A stretch of 64,000 bases of DNA from contig JAUCEF010000007.1 of assembly GCA_033558025.1 (NCBI GenBank), forward strand, positions 3,224,001-3,288,000. Reading direction: 5' to 3'. Under the pieces are notes generated by a model, which was not told the origin of the DNA, did not search any database, and worked only from the letters and a program-made list of their open reading frames with translations. How positions within the stretch are numbered: position 1 is the first letter of the stretch; each line of letters begins with the position of its first letter. This document shows positions 31,991-42,300 of the stretch, piece by piece. A program made the position numbers and the translations under genes. This stretch comes from Phytophthora sp. 'mugwort' (taxonomy: Eukaryota; Oomycota; Peronosporomycetes; Peronosporales; Peronosporaceae).

Positions 31991-33383
31991 CGGTCAGCGA
32001 GGCCTACATAAAGGCCTCGCTGGCGCATGGAGAGTTCTGCTGGGAATGGCTGCCATACGCAGTACTCTCGACGCTGAGGCTCTATTCCGAACTCGGCGAC
32101 CTCGTGAACCCAAACACCACATTCCGAATGATCTGTCAACTCGGGGCATAATTGAAAGACTTAGTCCATTGGACATGGACACGGACTGGCAATTTACTGG
32201 TGACGGTACATACCGCGCAGATCATGGCAGGAGTCAGGCGACAAGTGGGAAAGCTGATGACGCTACTCGTCCTAAACTTCCCACAACTACTGATACCGTC
32301 GGGGCATCGAGGACTAATTCGCTACACCACAGCCATTGAGGGGCAGGTCCGGGTTCACCGGAGGCTCACACTGGACAAGATACTCACAACTATTTATCGG
32401 AGCACTACGGACTCGGGTCGATCGCCAACAGCAAAGACTGACCGGGATCTGGTCTTGTTCATGCAGCAAGAAACTGGAGTGGAGGTGACAGTATTGTCGG
32501 TGCACCCGCACCCGCAACTGGCGCGATTTGTGTGCTTGTGGCATGGAAGTAGAACTGGATAGCTTCACGAGAAGGGTACAAAGAACTGATTGCACAAGCG
32601 ACTACACTCAGGGGGCTGAATCAACGAGCCAAAGGAACCGTAAAATGGGCGGCCTCAAGTACATTGGTAGCCGCGAGGTTCGTAGTGTAAAATGGAGTGC
32701 CATCTGCCGCATCGTGGGACTCAACCTCTGCCTCTGGGGAGAATAGCTCTTGGTACGGGTCAAGCGCCATGTCATTACAGCTTACAATCCAGTCTCGGCT
32801 GACCTTGGTGTCCCCATCCAGACTGTGTGAGGGCAGGCAGCGTAGATTTATACAACTTGTTTTGGACGGCACAAACATTACGAGATGTCCTAGTGACCCG
32901 TTGGAAATCGGTGGGCCTGCGACTACCCAACTACGAGGAGGCCAGCTTTTCCCTTCACCTGCCGACGACCCCACCAGGCGCCATACGAGCCACTGGGCGT
33001 GCATAGGTGGAGTGGCCGGACACGGACATTGCGGTCATAGGAGACTGCTGGAGGCTAGGGGCAGAGCGGTACCTGCTAGCCGTATGGTGCTGGCGAGTGG
33101 CAAATTTCGACGTGCTGAACGACATAACGGAGACGCATCACACTTCGGGCTGGCGATTCGCATTCGACATGGCCACGCTGAGGTGATGAAGCAGTTGCCA
33201 GCGCTAGTTGATGCGCAGAAGAGCCTTCAACAAGCGAGGAGAATATGTAACGCCCTCGGAGCGAATTGGACGGGATCAGGAGACAGTATGCTCAGACTGG
33301 AACCTCGACATCTCCTTTTTACCGCTGGGGCCGCGGACTGCACACCGTCAGTCGGAGGGAGCGGCATTGTGATTATCGGGTGA
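31990..33383 (+). pseudogene. unrecognised degenerate coding stretch, target of the Gypsy insertion
   Basis: The plus strand shows coding-like runs in shifting frames, for example AYIKASLAHGEFCWEWLPYA-type sequence near 32000, TLRDVLVTRWKSVGLRLPNY (about 32878-32937) and DIAVIGDCWRLGAERYLLAV (about 33024-33083), ending with SPFYRWGRGLHTVSRRE near 33350. Trp/Arg-rich wording and frame decay suggest another retroelement, but I do not recognise the domain and give no function. The Gypsy element's left LTR begins five bases after this stretch ends. Confidence 0.3.
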
Positions 33384-33388
33384 ACAAG

Positions 33389-33753
33389 TGTAACGGGGCA
33401 CACAACACCTTGTGCACAGGAAGTGTGACTTCCGGAGATTATACAAACTCTCAGTGAACGGCAGTTCGCTAGTCCCTGTCCTGTGAGACTGTTACCAAAA
33501 GTCGGTAGATTTAAGACTGAATATTTATATAGGTGACCCCTTTAATGCGTCTACATACTAACTATTAGTCACCTCTAAAGTACCCTAGATGTTATCCTAT
33601 TGAGTGGCTCTGAGGTCTTTGTACCATATCTGTGGTACTTATCCATGATGTCATTACCGTCGACGTCATAGTGGTGTTCAGCTATATCACTTAATGTACT
33701 TGGGTACACCTGCTCTGAAGAGTGACTTGGCACTCTTCATGTACCCCGATACA
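33389..33753 (-). repeat. 3' LTR of the Gypsy element (left copy)
   Basis: 365 bp, aligned along its length with 40376-40725. On the minus strand it starts TGTATCGGGGTAC and ends GCCCCGTTACA. It differs from the other copy by scattered substitutions and an extra 15 bp or so near 33710-33730. Confidence 0.92.
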
Positions 33754-33764
33754 TCCCCCCACTT
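33754..33764 (-). other. polypurine tract
   Basis: Minus-strand AAGTGGGGGGA lies directly against the 3' LTR, where plus-strand DNA synthesis of LTR elements is primed. Confidence 0.75.
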
Positions 33765-33947
33765 AGGTTCGGTTTACCGACCATGCAGGGCGAGTGAAAG
33801 GAAATCGCCGCCTTTCACTCTCCAAGACGAATTTTATCGACTTCGCTGCGGTTGATTTCCGCAGCCGGCTCATTTCCTTTTGAGCCCGAGCACTTCCGCT
33901 CGCACTTCTTCTTCTCGTCTTCCACATCAGCCTCAAACATGACCAAG

Positions 33948-36150
33948 ACTCGGTCTGGCAGCGGTGCGAAGCGCTTGCCAAGCCTGTTGCTTCCAAGCAG
34001 CAGGCTAAGAACTTTAAGCCGTCCGGCAAAGGCTCTGCCGCTAACGGATCCACCAAGGTGGCATTCAAGGCGAACCCCAAGGCACCTGAACCGCCTGAGT
34101 AAGACCCTGAGTTCCTCGTGGACTATGATGAGGATTCGGACAGGTCTCCGATGTCCAGGGGCGATAAGGAGATCTCGCTCGTCATGGGGTCTGTCGGCGA
34201 CCCGAGTCAGTCGGACTCGCTTGGGTCCCGTACTCCGCTGTCTAGCCATCCCGGCGACGACGGTGACGCGCCAAAGATGCCGAGCACCAGGTGAGCCCGT
34301 GCTCACCCAAGGAGGACGAAGAAAGACCTCGTCCTCCGGTCAAAGAACTTGACGCTCACTGAGGCAACTACCCGCGTCAAGGCTGCTAAGGCTGCAGCAG
34401 CCTCGGAAGTCAGCCATAAGCGGCGGCTGTTTCCAGCTCTACGATCCGTGAAGGGTATGGGACCCTCACGCTCACGAATAAGAACCTCTTCGGTTCTTCT
34501 TCCGACGAGGAGGAAGAGGGCCAAGTCGGCCGAGAGATCTCCAATGATCTCGACGAGCAGCAGTCGGAGTATCAGGCTGCTCGTCATAAGGGAGTGCGGG
34601 CTCCGGCGGCCCGGTCGCCTGTGAAATACTCTTCACCTGTTCGTGGGGGACCGCCTTACGCTCCCGGGTACTTTCCTCCTGAGGAGTCCCACGGAGCCGA
34701 CGACTACATGAGTCAGCTCCAGCCGCCTCGCGTGCTTCTTGGCGGGCGCTCATCCCGGGGTGCTTATGATCGCCACCTGGGAACCAAGCAGCCCCTGTTC
34801 CAAATGTGAACATCGCTCGGTGCGTGCTCCTGGCACCGCACAACATCCCGCTCAAGGTGTTCACGAGCCGGCGAAAGAAGCCAGAGCTCCGGTCGGGCTG
34901 CGACCTGTGTGGGGCTAGCCGTGATGCCCCAACACTGCGACTCTTTCCAAGGGGCCGAGGCCGTCTTTTGGAATGGGCAGCAACGCGCTGCTCACAAGGA
35001 CAACTCGAGGTTCTCCGGCCGGATATCACTCTGGAGGCCATCCTTGACCTCCAAGATCTTCGTATTGAGTTTGCCCATGTGGTAGGCAAACGGCAGCTCT
35101 CTCGCGAACTGCAGAAACATTCCGCTTCTAGCGCTCATGATGAGCGCGGGTATGGTCTTGGCTCTACGACCACACCCCGTTCCGGCAAGAAAGCCCGAAT
35201 TACTTACGAAGCCGCCGCCGATTCTGTTCCCAGATCGCGATGCCCTTCGAGCAGTCAGCCTGGAGCCGTTCGTACGGCTCCCAGGAGCACTCAGTTTCCG
35301 AGTACCACCTCCTCTTCACGCAGAGCTGGCGCTTCCCGTGAACGCGCCGCTCCTGGGGCACACGCTCCACGTGGTCGTGGGTCTCCCCATTACGGTCGAG
35401 GAGAGGCGGTGGTGACCTCGAGCGAGTACGAGTATGAGGCGCCGCCCCTCCGGTCCGGTTCAGGACCTGGTGTGCCACCTTCGCCCCCATCTCGGGTCGT
35501 TGAAGACACCGCTCTCCGTCGTCGAGTCCTTGCGCTTGAGATTGCGCTTGGACTTGGTGAGGGCGGGGCTGCTGCCGCCCAGGCCGGGAGCGCTGGGGCC
35601 CTTGGGCCGATTCGGGACGACATGAATCGTCTGGCATACCGATGACTTGTCGGCCCTTGAAGGGCGGGTCAACCGTCATACGAATGAAGTGGACGAGAAC
35701 CTCCAACGTCTGGATGCTATTTGGGCGTCCATGGACCGAGTCCAACGGGAGTTGTCTCTCATTCGGGACCTCCTGCGGCCTGTGCCCCAGGCGGGAGCGC
35801 CTCCTGCGCATTCCCAGCCGGATCACTATGGCTCTACTCGGCGTATGCAGCCAGGATTCTTCGTATGGAGCCCCTTCCGCGGCCCCGCAAGGGACCTGGG
35901 CTTCTGGCCCTGGGCGCGCTCAGAGAGGGGTCTCAGCCGCGCTTCGAAGAGCAGGTACCTGTGTGCCCTGCGGATCATGGTACCGCTTCAGACGGTCCAC
36001 GTAGAACGTCGGGTGGGTCGTCATCGACTTAGGCAGGTCAATGGTATATGCCGCACCATGCCTGGCCAAGACCGCGAAGAGTCCAATGCAGCGGTGCTTC
36101 AGCTTGTTGCTCCCAACGGAACTTACCGTGGCGAGTGGCAAGTTCCTACT
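33948..36150 (+). pseudogene. antisense coding-like region inside the Gypsy element
   Basis: Opposite to gag-pol, the plus strand reads a Lys/Ser-rich start after ATG 33948, then an acidic Ser/Asp/Glu part (DEDSDRSPMSRGDKE, GSSSDEEEEGQVGREI). A Pro/Gly/Tyr part (PVRGGPPYAPGYFPPEES) follows. The longest open frame is 34806-35645, with EYEYEAPPLRSGSGPGVPP and a helix RRVLALEIALGLGEG. A coiled-coil-like stretch (ALEGRVNRHTNEVDENLQRL ... MDRVQRELSLIRDLLRP, about 35650-35785) comes last. Frameshifts link the parts. I do not recognise a family; charged plus coiled-coil layout would suit a Gag-like or nucleic-acid-binding protein. It overlaps the pol C-terminus near 35920-36050. Confidence 0.45.
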
Positions 36151-36438
36151 GTCTAGTAGGACTAACTCCCCAACATTAAACGCGTTTAAGTTTCCCCTTC
36201 CATTCTTGTCGGAGTACTCCTTTTGTTTGTCCTGTGCCGCTCCCCTGGCACCACGGACACGACTGATTACGTTCAGCCTGGTGTCTATAAAAGACTCCAC
36301 CTGTTTCCGCAAGGAAACCGGTCTCATGTCCGAGACCTGGGAGGAAAGCGTATTCCGAGCCTCTCTCCCACTAAGAACTGAAGGCGGGGTGTTGCCTCGC
36401 TCGCAGAGTGAGCGGCACCCGTGGATGGCGTAAGCCAT
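35920..36438 (-). pseudogene. Gypsy pol C-terminal (post-integrase, chromo-like) part
   Basis: It reads the usual post-integrase segment: a helix with QVESFIDTRLNVISRVRGA, DKQKEYSDKNGRG.L..F.VGE.VLL, then an SH3-like KLKHRCIGLFAVLARHGAAYTIDLP and HPTFYVDRLKRYHDP. In intact elements this region binds DNA and chromatin and continues the integrase. Confidence 0.75.
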
Positions 36439-37215
36439 TCAGATAGAACGGGGTATACCCAGCCGATGCTTGAACCGCATTGTTGAGTGCAACTCAACTA
36501 CGGGCAGGCGTTCTGACCAAGTGCGAGGAGCCTCCACACAGACACTGCGTAGTGTCCTCAAGCTCTCAGTTGACATGCTCCGTCTGCCATCCGTCTGAGG
36601 ATGATCGGCAGTGGACATGTGCAGACTTGTTCCAAGTAGTTGGAACAGCGTTCGCCAGAACGCAGCGGTAAACCGCGGGTCACAATCCGAGACAATTATC
36701 TCCGGCAGACCATGATGGCGGAAAACGCCATCCAGGAACAGCGTCGCAGCCTCTTCCCCGGTCACTGTGTCTTTGACCGGAGCAAGACGAACCATCTTGC
36801 TCAGACGGCACACGAACACCAAGCTGCCGGTGTTTCCGTGGCCGTCCGCTGGAAGTCCAAAGATGAAGTCCAGACTCATCGACTCCCAGCAGTCCGCAGG
36901 AACGGGCAGCCTCTGCAAAGGAGCCGAGGCGTGCCCGGCGGGTTTCACCGGCTGACATGTTTCACATATCTTCACGTACTGTGCGACCCACTTGTACATG
37001 TGGGTCCACCAAAAGTACTAAAAGGTCGTTTAGAAGGTCTTTTCGCAGCCCGGGTGACCTCTGGACGACGCATCGTGCGCCTCCTGTAGGATGTCAAACT
37101 TGAGCTCCTTGTCGCTTGGAACGCCTACCCGAGGGGGTTCATGGGGCTCCACTCGATAGTAGAGCACGTCATCGGCCCACTCGTATCGATGGAGCCGGTC
37201 TTTCAGACGTGGCAT
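36439..37215 (-). pseudogene. Gypsy integrase (zinc-binding and catalytic parts)
   Basis: 37215-37030 reads the HHCC zinc region start (EAHDASSRGHPGCEKTF). 36999-36439 continues with MYKWVAQYVKICETCQ and the catalytic core (SLDFIFGLPAD, IIVSDCDPRFTAAFWR, STADHPQTDGR). The Asp-Asp pair is visible, but the frame breaks where the final Glu helix should run on (after TDGR the usual QTERVN reads RSMSTE). Inactive copy. Confidence 0.82.
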
Positions 37216-37218
37216 GAG

Positions 37219-37785
37219 CTACTTGGTCTTGGCTTCCTTGCCAGCGGCCAGGAATCGCACCAGAGGTGCCAGGTCTTCACCGCACCGATACGTCATGCTT
37301 ATCTGATCGTACAGATCGGTCGTGGCACGGCTTATGTGCGCCAACGCATAGTCAGGCTTGCGTGACAACGCATCTGCAAGCACGTTGAGCTTGCCAGGCT
37401 TGTACTCGACGCGGAAGTTGTATTCCGCGAAGAAAGACAGCCACCTCACCATCCGCTGGGACAGATGGGGCGAATTTGTCGCCGTCCGTAAGGATTCGTG
37501 ATCTATGTAGATTACAAAGGGCTGTGAGCCCAGGAAGTGCACCCGGAACTTGCCTAGTGCGTACTTCATGGCAAGCAGCCCCTTGTCATGAACGGGTTAG
37601 TTCTATTCGGCAGCCTTGCGCTGCTTGGACTGAAACGAGATCACTCGTTCACGTCCTATGCATCGTGCTGCAGCAATGCACACCCGATTGCATAATTGGA
37701 TGCATCGCAGACGACGCCACTTCCCGTTCGGCTTCCGAACGCAGAAGGTTGGCGTCGAGTGCGAGGATTTCGATTCACGCACCAT
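37219..37785 (-). pseudogene. Gypsy reverse transcriptase remnant fused to RNase H
   Basis: The minus strand begins with the reverse transcriptase N-terminal strand (SSHSTPTFCVRKPNGKWR). Within a few bases it jumps to the RNase H-type start (VCDASNYAIGCALLQHDA), then RERVISFQSKQRKAAE, MKYALGKFRVHFLGSQPFVI, YIDHESLRTAT and KPGKLNVLADALSRKPDY. The palm and thumb of the reverse transcriptase, including the YxDD active site, are absent at about 37710. RNase H also has stops. Confidence 0.85.
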
Positions 37786-38935
37786 GCCTGCCTTGCCCTT
37801 TGCGGCGAAGTAGGCATCTATGACCTCGCACTGCTCTCGAGGCAGTGGCCATTGACTGGTGACACAGTACTTTGTGTCCGGCTCGAGAGCAATCTCGTGC
37901 CTGATCCCACGATCCGGTGGGAGTTGAGACGGTGGATCCTAGAACACCACGTCCTCGAATGCCTTCATAAAGGATACACTATATCCTTTGGGTTCTTGAG
38001 GATCTCAGAACCCAAACGCGAGGCACGCTGGGAGGAGAATGCTTCCAGGACGCCTCGTCCATAACTGAGGAAGAATTCAAATCCTCTGGAGTGGACTCTT
38101 GCTTTAAGAGTACCACCTCCGCAATTTCTCCTGCCTTCAGGTCGGCCAGGAAATCTGACGGCGTCAGCTCTTCGAGGTTCAGGAGCTCTCTCCAGCGGCT
38201 CTAGCTGGATGCCGCCTGCCTTGATCCGATGGCCGGTCACGCCGTCGAGGATGTGATAACACCCTTCGACAGGCCGCGTCGGAAGAACCCGGGCCCTGGG
38301 TTCCGAGTCGCTTGAATCGACTCCAGTCTGAAACGACTTCAGATTCGACTTGCGGTGTCGATTATGTCGTCGACGACGACCGTGACGTGGTACTTCGTTA
38401 CCCACGTCTGTGGAAGTCTCATTGACGACGTCCAAAGCCTCTAAGGCTTCGTGTGGATCGTGGTTACCCACACAAGAAGTGTATTCCGCCAATTCTTCTT
38501 CAGTTATGGTCTGGGCGACCTGGTGTGGAACAAGGTTTCACACAGAAGTGCCACGCGCGTCTACCTCGCCAGTTTCAATCTGGGTGACTCGGTGTGGACC
38601 TAGGTTACCCACCTGGTCGGTGCCACCCGGCACCGCCACACTTGAAGCCTTGGCCGCCGGCCTTGATTCCGACGGGGGTCGAGGGCTATCCTGTACGGAC
38701 TGCCGCACTCGACAGGCGCAGCTTCTGCTGCCACCGCTTCTAGGGAGTCGCTCAATACGTCGGCAGCTCCAAAACATTCACTGGATGCTCCTGCACCCCT
38801 TTCGGACGCCCCAGTTCCTGGCAGAGGTGGAACATGACTCACCAAATCAGCCACTAACTGCGGGCCGGCTGGCCCCGATGGCTTTGTTTCGCCAATCCAT
38901 CTGCTCATGTTTCTCGAGCCAGGGCAAGCCCAGGA

Positions 38936-39256
38936 TCAAGTCATACTTTCCATCTCTAGGACAGTAAAAACTGCTTTATGCTGTCGAAGTCTTCGAACTT
39001 CACAGCTAGATCCACATGGAACTTGGGAACAGTAAATCACCGTTCCGTCGGCCAGTTGTACTGACACTGTCCCGTTGCCTTTGCTTTCTCGTAAAGCATC
39101 GGCCAACTTGTTGCTGTTCCCCGCAACAGTCTGGCGGCGTGCGAAGTTCTTCGACGCCCCGGAGTCTATTGAGACTCGAAAGGGATGGGTATATCCCCGT
39201 ACACTTATGTGCACTACTACAGTCCAACGCCGCCCTCCTTCAATTCGAGAGTGCAA
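38936..39256 (-). pseudogene. Gypsy aspartic protease
   Basis: A retropepsin-like segment with the active-site motif VSIDSGASKNF and the preceding strand YTHPFR. It lies between the gag zinc knuckle and the reverse transcriptase remnant. The later flap and ILG-type motif are poorly conserved. Confidence 0.75.
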
Positions 39257-39439
39257 AGACTCTCAGGGGTTAAGTCTCCATGGTGCACGCCGCACGCGCA
39301 CTGCTCATGAAGACTTAGATCTTCCCCAGTAGGGCGCCCCGCCCCTACTGGTGTTATGCGTTCCCTGCCCTTGGGGTCGCAGCCTTTGTCAGCGACCCTT
39401 GAGCGCGATGGGTTTTGGAGGGAAACGCTTTCGTTGTCC

Positions 39440-40309
39440 CCCCGCAGGACAGTCATGTGCCATGTCCTCCCTAGCTTACCACAGCTATAGCAGCGAATAT
39501 CATGCTGCTCAGCGAGCCCAAGTTCCATGGGAAGTGGCCCGCTTGGGGACCCCGCGACTTGGTGTCGCAGCCCCTGGCCACATCACCTCCGGCGTGCGTG
39601 CCAGGCGGTGGCTGTACTCCTCTTGGAGGGCGACTTCGATCCCCTCTTCCCCAGTATTGGCCTGCATCCGAAATAGCTGGGTGCGGGCCGGGCCTACTCT
39701 TAGGCCGTCCATGAACACCGTCACTTTGACGTGGTCATGGACAGTGTTTCCCACAAGGGATGCGGTGACCTCCCGCATCTCCTGCATGTACTCGTGCAGC
39801 TCACGTCTTCCCTGTTTACATATCATAGTTCGCCGGGAGGAACGGCTTTAAGCTGTTCACGCAGCTGAGATCAGGATGCGAATCATCTAGGCGTTGTCGC
39901 TTCCAGCGTATACGCCCAACGCTTAGCACGCCCGCTAAGGTTGGAGAGGGCGAAAGCCACTCGCAGGCGCTCCGAAGAGATGAGAGACGCATCCATTGCG
40001 AGCTCTACTTCTCGCACCCAGAATTAAAGATTTTCGTCTTCCTTCCCTTCATATGGGTTTACCTTCAGCCTCAGCGGCTAGGGGTAGACCGGTTTCGGCT
40101 CTGCGGCCGGAATTTGCAGGTTGCAGGTTGTTCCGAACATGTTCGATGAGCCCCCGCTCATACATGTCGAACGCGATCACGCGTTCGACCTGCTCAGCTT
40201 GCGTTGGCGACGCCAAGCCGCGCAAGGCATCCATACCAAAAATGCCAGTCATCTTACGAACGGACTCGAACTGTGAGTCGTTCAGATGAGGAAACTCATT
40301 CCGGTCCAT
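39440..40309 (-). pseudogene. Gypsy gag with zinc knuckle
   Basis: It starts at the Met at 40309 (MDRNEFPHLNDSQFESVRKM). A broken middle follows, then the Retrotrans_gag helices (RRELHEYMQEMREVTASLV and VTVFMDGLRVGPARTQLFRM, 39650-39820). A CCHC-type knuckle start (CYSCGKLGRTWH) lies near 39475-39500. Stops and frameshifts interrupt it. Confidence 0.78.
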
Positions 40310-40375
40310 GTTGCTAGGCCCAGAGGTTTCAGATAGTATCCCGCGTAGGCGTGGGTTGGCTACAGGTGCTACAAG

Positions 40376-40725
40376 TGTGGCGGGGCACACAACACCTTGT
40401 GCACAGGAAGTGTGACTTCCGGAGATTATACAGACTCTCAGTGAACGGCAGCTCACTAGTCCCTGTCCTGTGAGACTGTTACCAAATTCGGTAGATCTAA
40501 GACTGAATATATTTATAGGTGACCCCTTTAATGCGTCTACATACTAACTATTAGTCACCTCTAAAGTACCCTAGATGTTTTCCTTTTGAGTGGCTCTGAG
40601 GTCTTTGTACCATATCTGTGGTACCTATCCATGATGTCGTTACCGTTGAAGTCATAGTGATGTTGGCCACATCACTTAATGTACTTTGGTACACCTCTCG
40701 GCACTCTTCATGTAACCCCGTCACA
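40376..40725 (-). repeat. 5' LTR of the Gypsy element (right copy)
   Basis: 350 bp, starting TGTGACGGGGTTAC and ending GCCCCGCCACA on the minus strand. It matches the left copy throughout, with scattered differences. The outer flank is the ACAAG duplication. Confidence 0.92.
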
Positions 40726-40730
40726 ACAAG

Positions 40731-41392
40731 ACACGAGGCAGCCATGTACTCTGCTATATGAACAGCGTGCTATAAAAGCTCACATCACTCTACGCAATTG
40801 CCCACGCAATTGGGCTTTCTCTGAGGACTGCGTAAATGCGCGGTTCGTGGGTTGTCACCGGTCACCATTGTTGGGACCGATGCAGTCATGATCCGACAGC
40901 ACGCAAGCAGAAACCCTCCACGGGCGCACAAGCTTAAGTCAGCATATTGGAAAGCAGCACGGTGAGCAGCAGATGCTTTAATCAGAGCAAGCTGGACGCA
41001 ACATCCTAGGGAGAGGAACCGAACGGCGCACGAGCTTTCTAGAGTGGCGAAGGATACGGCTCCGGACATAGAATGGAATGCGTCAGAGACATAAACGGCA
41101 GGGGGAAATCGGCACAGATCAGAAGTCACGTCGCAATCGACGTGGAACAGTGAATGAAGATGGCTGAGGAAGCGGACCTTTCGCGGTCCGACAGGACGAC
41201 GGTGTAACTGCAGGGCAAGTGGTCAACGCCTGTACGGGATACGAAGTTGACTGCAGCAGCAAGCTGATGACTAATGGCATCGGACGGACACGGGCATTAG
41301 GTGGCGTTAGGCAAACTAAATGACATTAGTGTATCTCACTTAAAAATCAAAATCAGATTACTACATAGAGGGAGCATTTGACGGGGTAGAGT
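40731..41392. other. no gene seen
   Basis: It may be the continuation of the element into which the Gypsy copy jumped. No coding match. Confidence 0.35.
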
Positions 41393-42065
41393 TTGTGCAA
41401 TGTTTTCGTGCTTTTGCCTTCTCTAAACGAGGAAAGGTTCGCTAGTATCCAGGCTCAAACTCTGTTTGGATTCTCGATGGCCCCCTCTATTCACAGACAC
41501 CCTGAGATCGTGCATTACTTTAAAGCATTGGCATCGTCCATATCCTTCCGGCCTACTGTCCATTTTACAATCCGATTATGTAACGCACTTGGCGGTGAGA
41601 CTTGACTTGTAGCCAAACGAAGGCGTGTATTGGCTTAGATGAAAATTCAAGAATGAGAAAAGATAAAACAAAGGCAAGGCTCGTCCTGTGCTGCCTTGAA
41701 CTTGCACTTGGGAATGACTTGAGCTTTGAGCATAGAATTGAACTTGATCTTGCGCTGGAGTTTGAACTTGACGATTGCCAAGAGGATTGGCAGTCGGCTG
41801 GCAGTGATTTAGGTTGCCTTTCTTTCAGATTAAGTACATGTTCGGGTACATGAAGAAGGCATTTCAGCGGCACTACGTTGAGTCTAGTGGACGGAATTTG
41901 ATGCCCTTTGTGGTTCTAACGTTTCGGCGCCTTGAAACATTTGACATGGCGAAATTGTTTGAGCATTGCGGTTGGAAGATGCAAGGCCATTTCAATCCTG
42001 TTGGTCATCTCGCTAAGAAAATTGAAAGGTACCCAACATGTTCGACGGCGTTGAGCAGATGAACA
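41393..42065 (+). mobile_element. Tc1/mariner-like (DDE_3) transposase C-terminal fragment
   Basis: Frames read MAPSIHRHPEIVHYFKA, then, one frame over, IVHILPAYCPFYNPI (the usual DDE_3 wording around the second catalytic region). After a gap of about 250 bp bounded by GT and a TTTCTTTCAG, it resumes IKYMFGYMKKAFQRHYVES and a C-terminal helix. The gap looks like an intron and is rich in GAACTTG-type motifs. Frameshifts make it inactive; the N-terminal half is missing. Confidence 0.55.
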
Positions 42066-42300
42066 AGAACTAAAAGTAGGGCGAGGGAAATGGAACGTAG
42101 GCACTCCTGATGATCAATGTCACGTTTTCGATATCGAGCAGGGTCGGTGACATCAGGCAGAGGAAGTATTCTTGAAAGGATGCCTCGGTGATTGACTTCC
42201 TGCCATTCTATTGAAGAAATATTTTGAGAAAATTATAAATCCCCTTCATTTATGGTTTAGCCTCGCGGCTCTTCATCCGGTCACATCACAACGAGACGCC

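Larger units (their letters stand above)
33389..40725 (-). mobile_element. Ty3/Gypsy LTR retrotransposon, defective
   Basis: Near-identical direct repeats of about 350-365 bp bound a 6.6-kb interior. The repeats start TGT and end ACA. The 5-bp target duplication ACAAG is at 33384-33388 and 40726-40730. On the minus strand, in order, are gag with a CCHC knuckle, an aspartic protease (DSGAS), a truncated reverse transcriptase, RNase H, integrase and a chromo-like C-terminus, which is Gypsy order. A purine tract (AAGTGGGGGGA) abuts the 3' LTR. It cannot move on its own because the reverse transcriptase core is missing and several frames are broken. A 2.2-kb stretch between pol and the 3' LTR reads on the opposite strand. 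Confidence 0.92.

Noticed and set aside
40371..40375. ACAAG just inside the right LTR as a third target duplication
   Set aside because: It is internal to the element, where no duplication is expected; most likely coincidence or part of the primer-binding leader.
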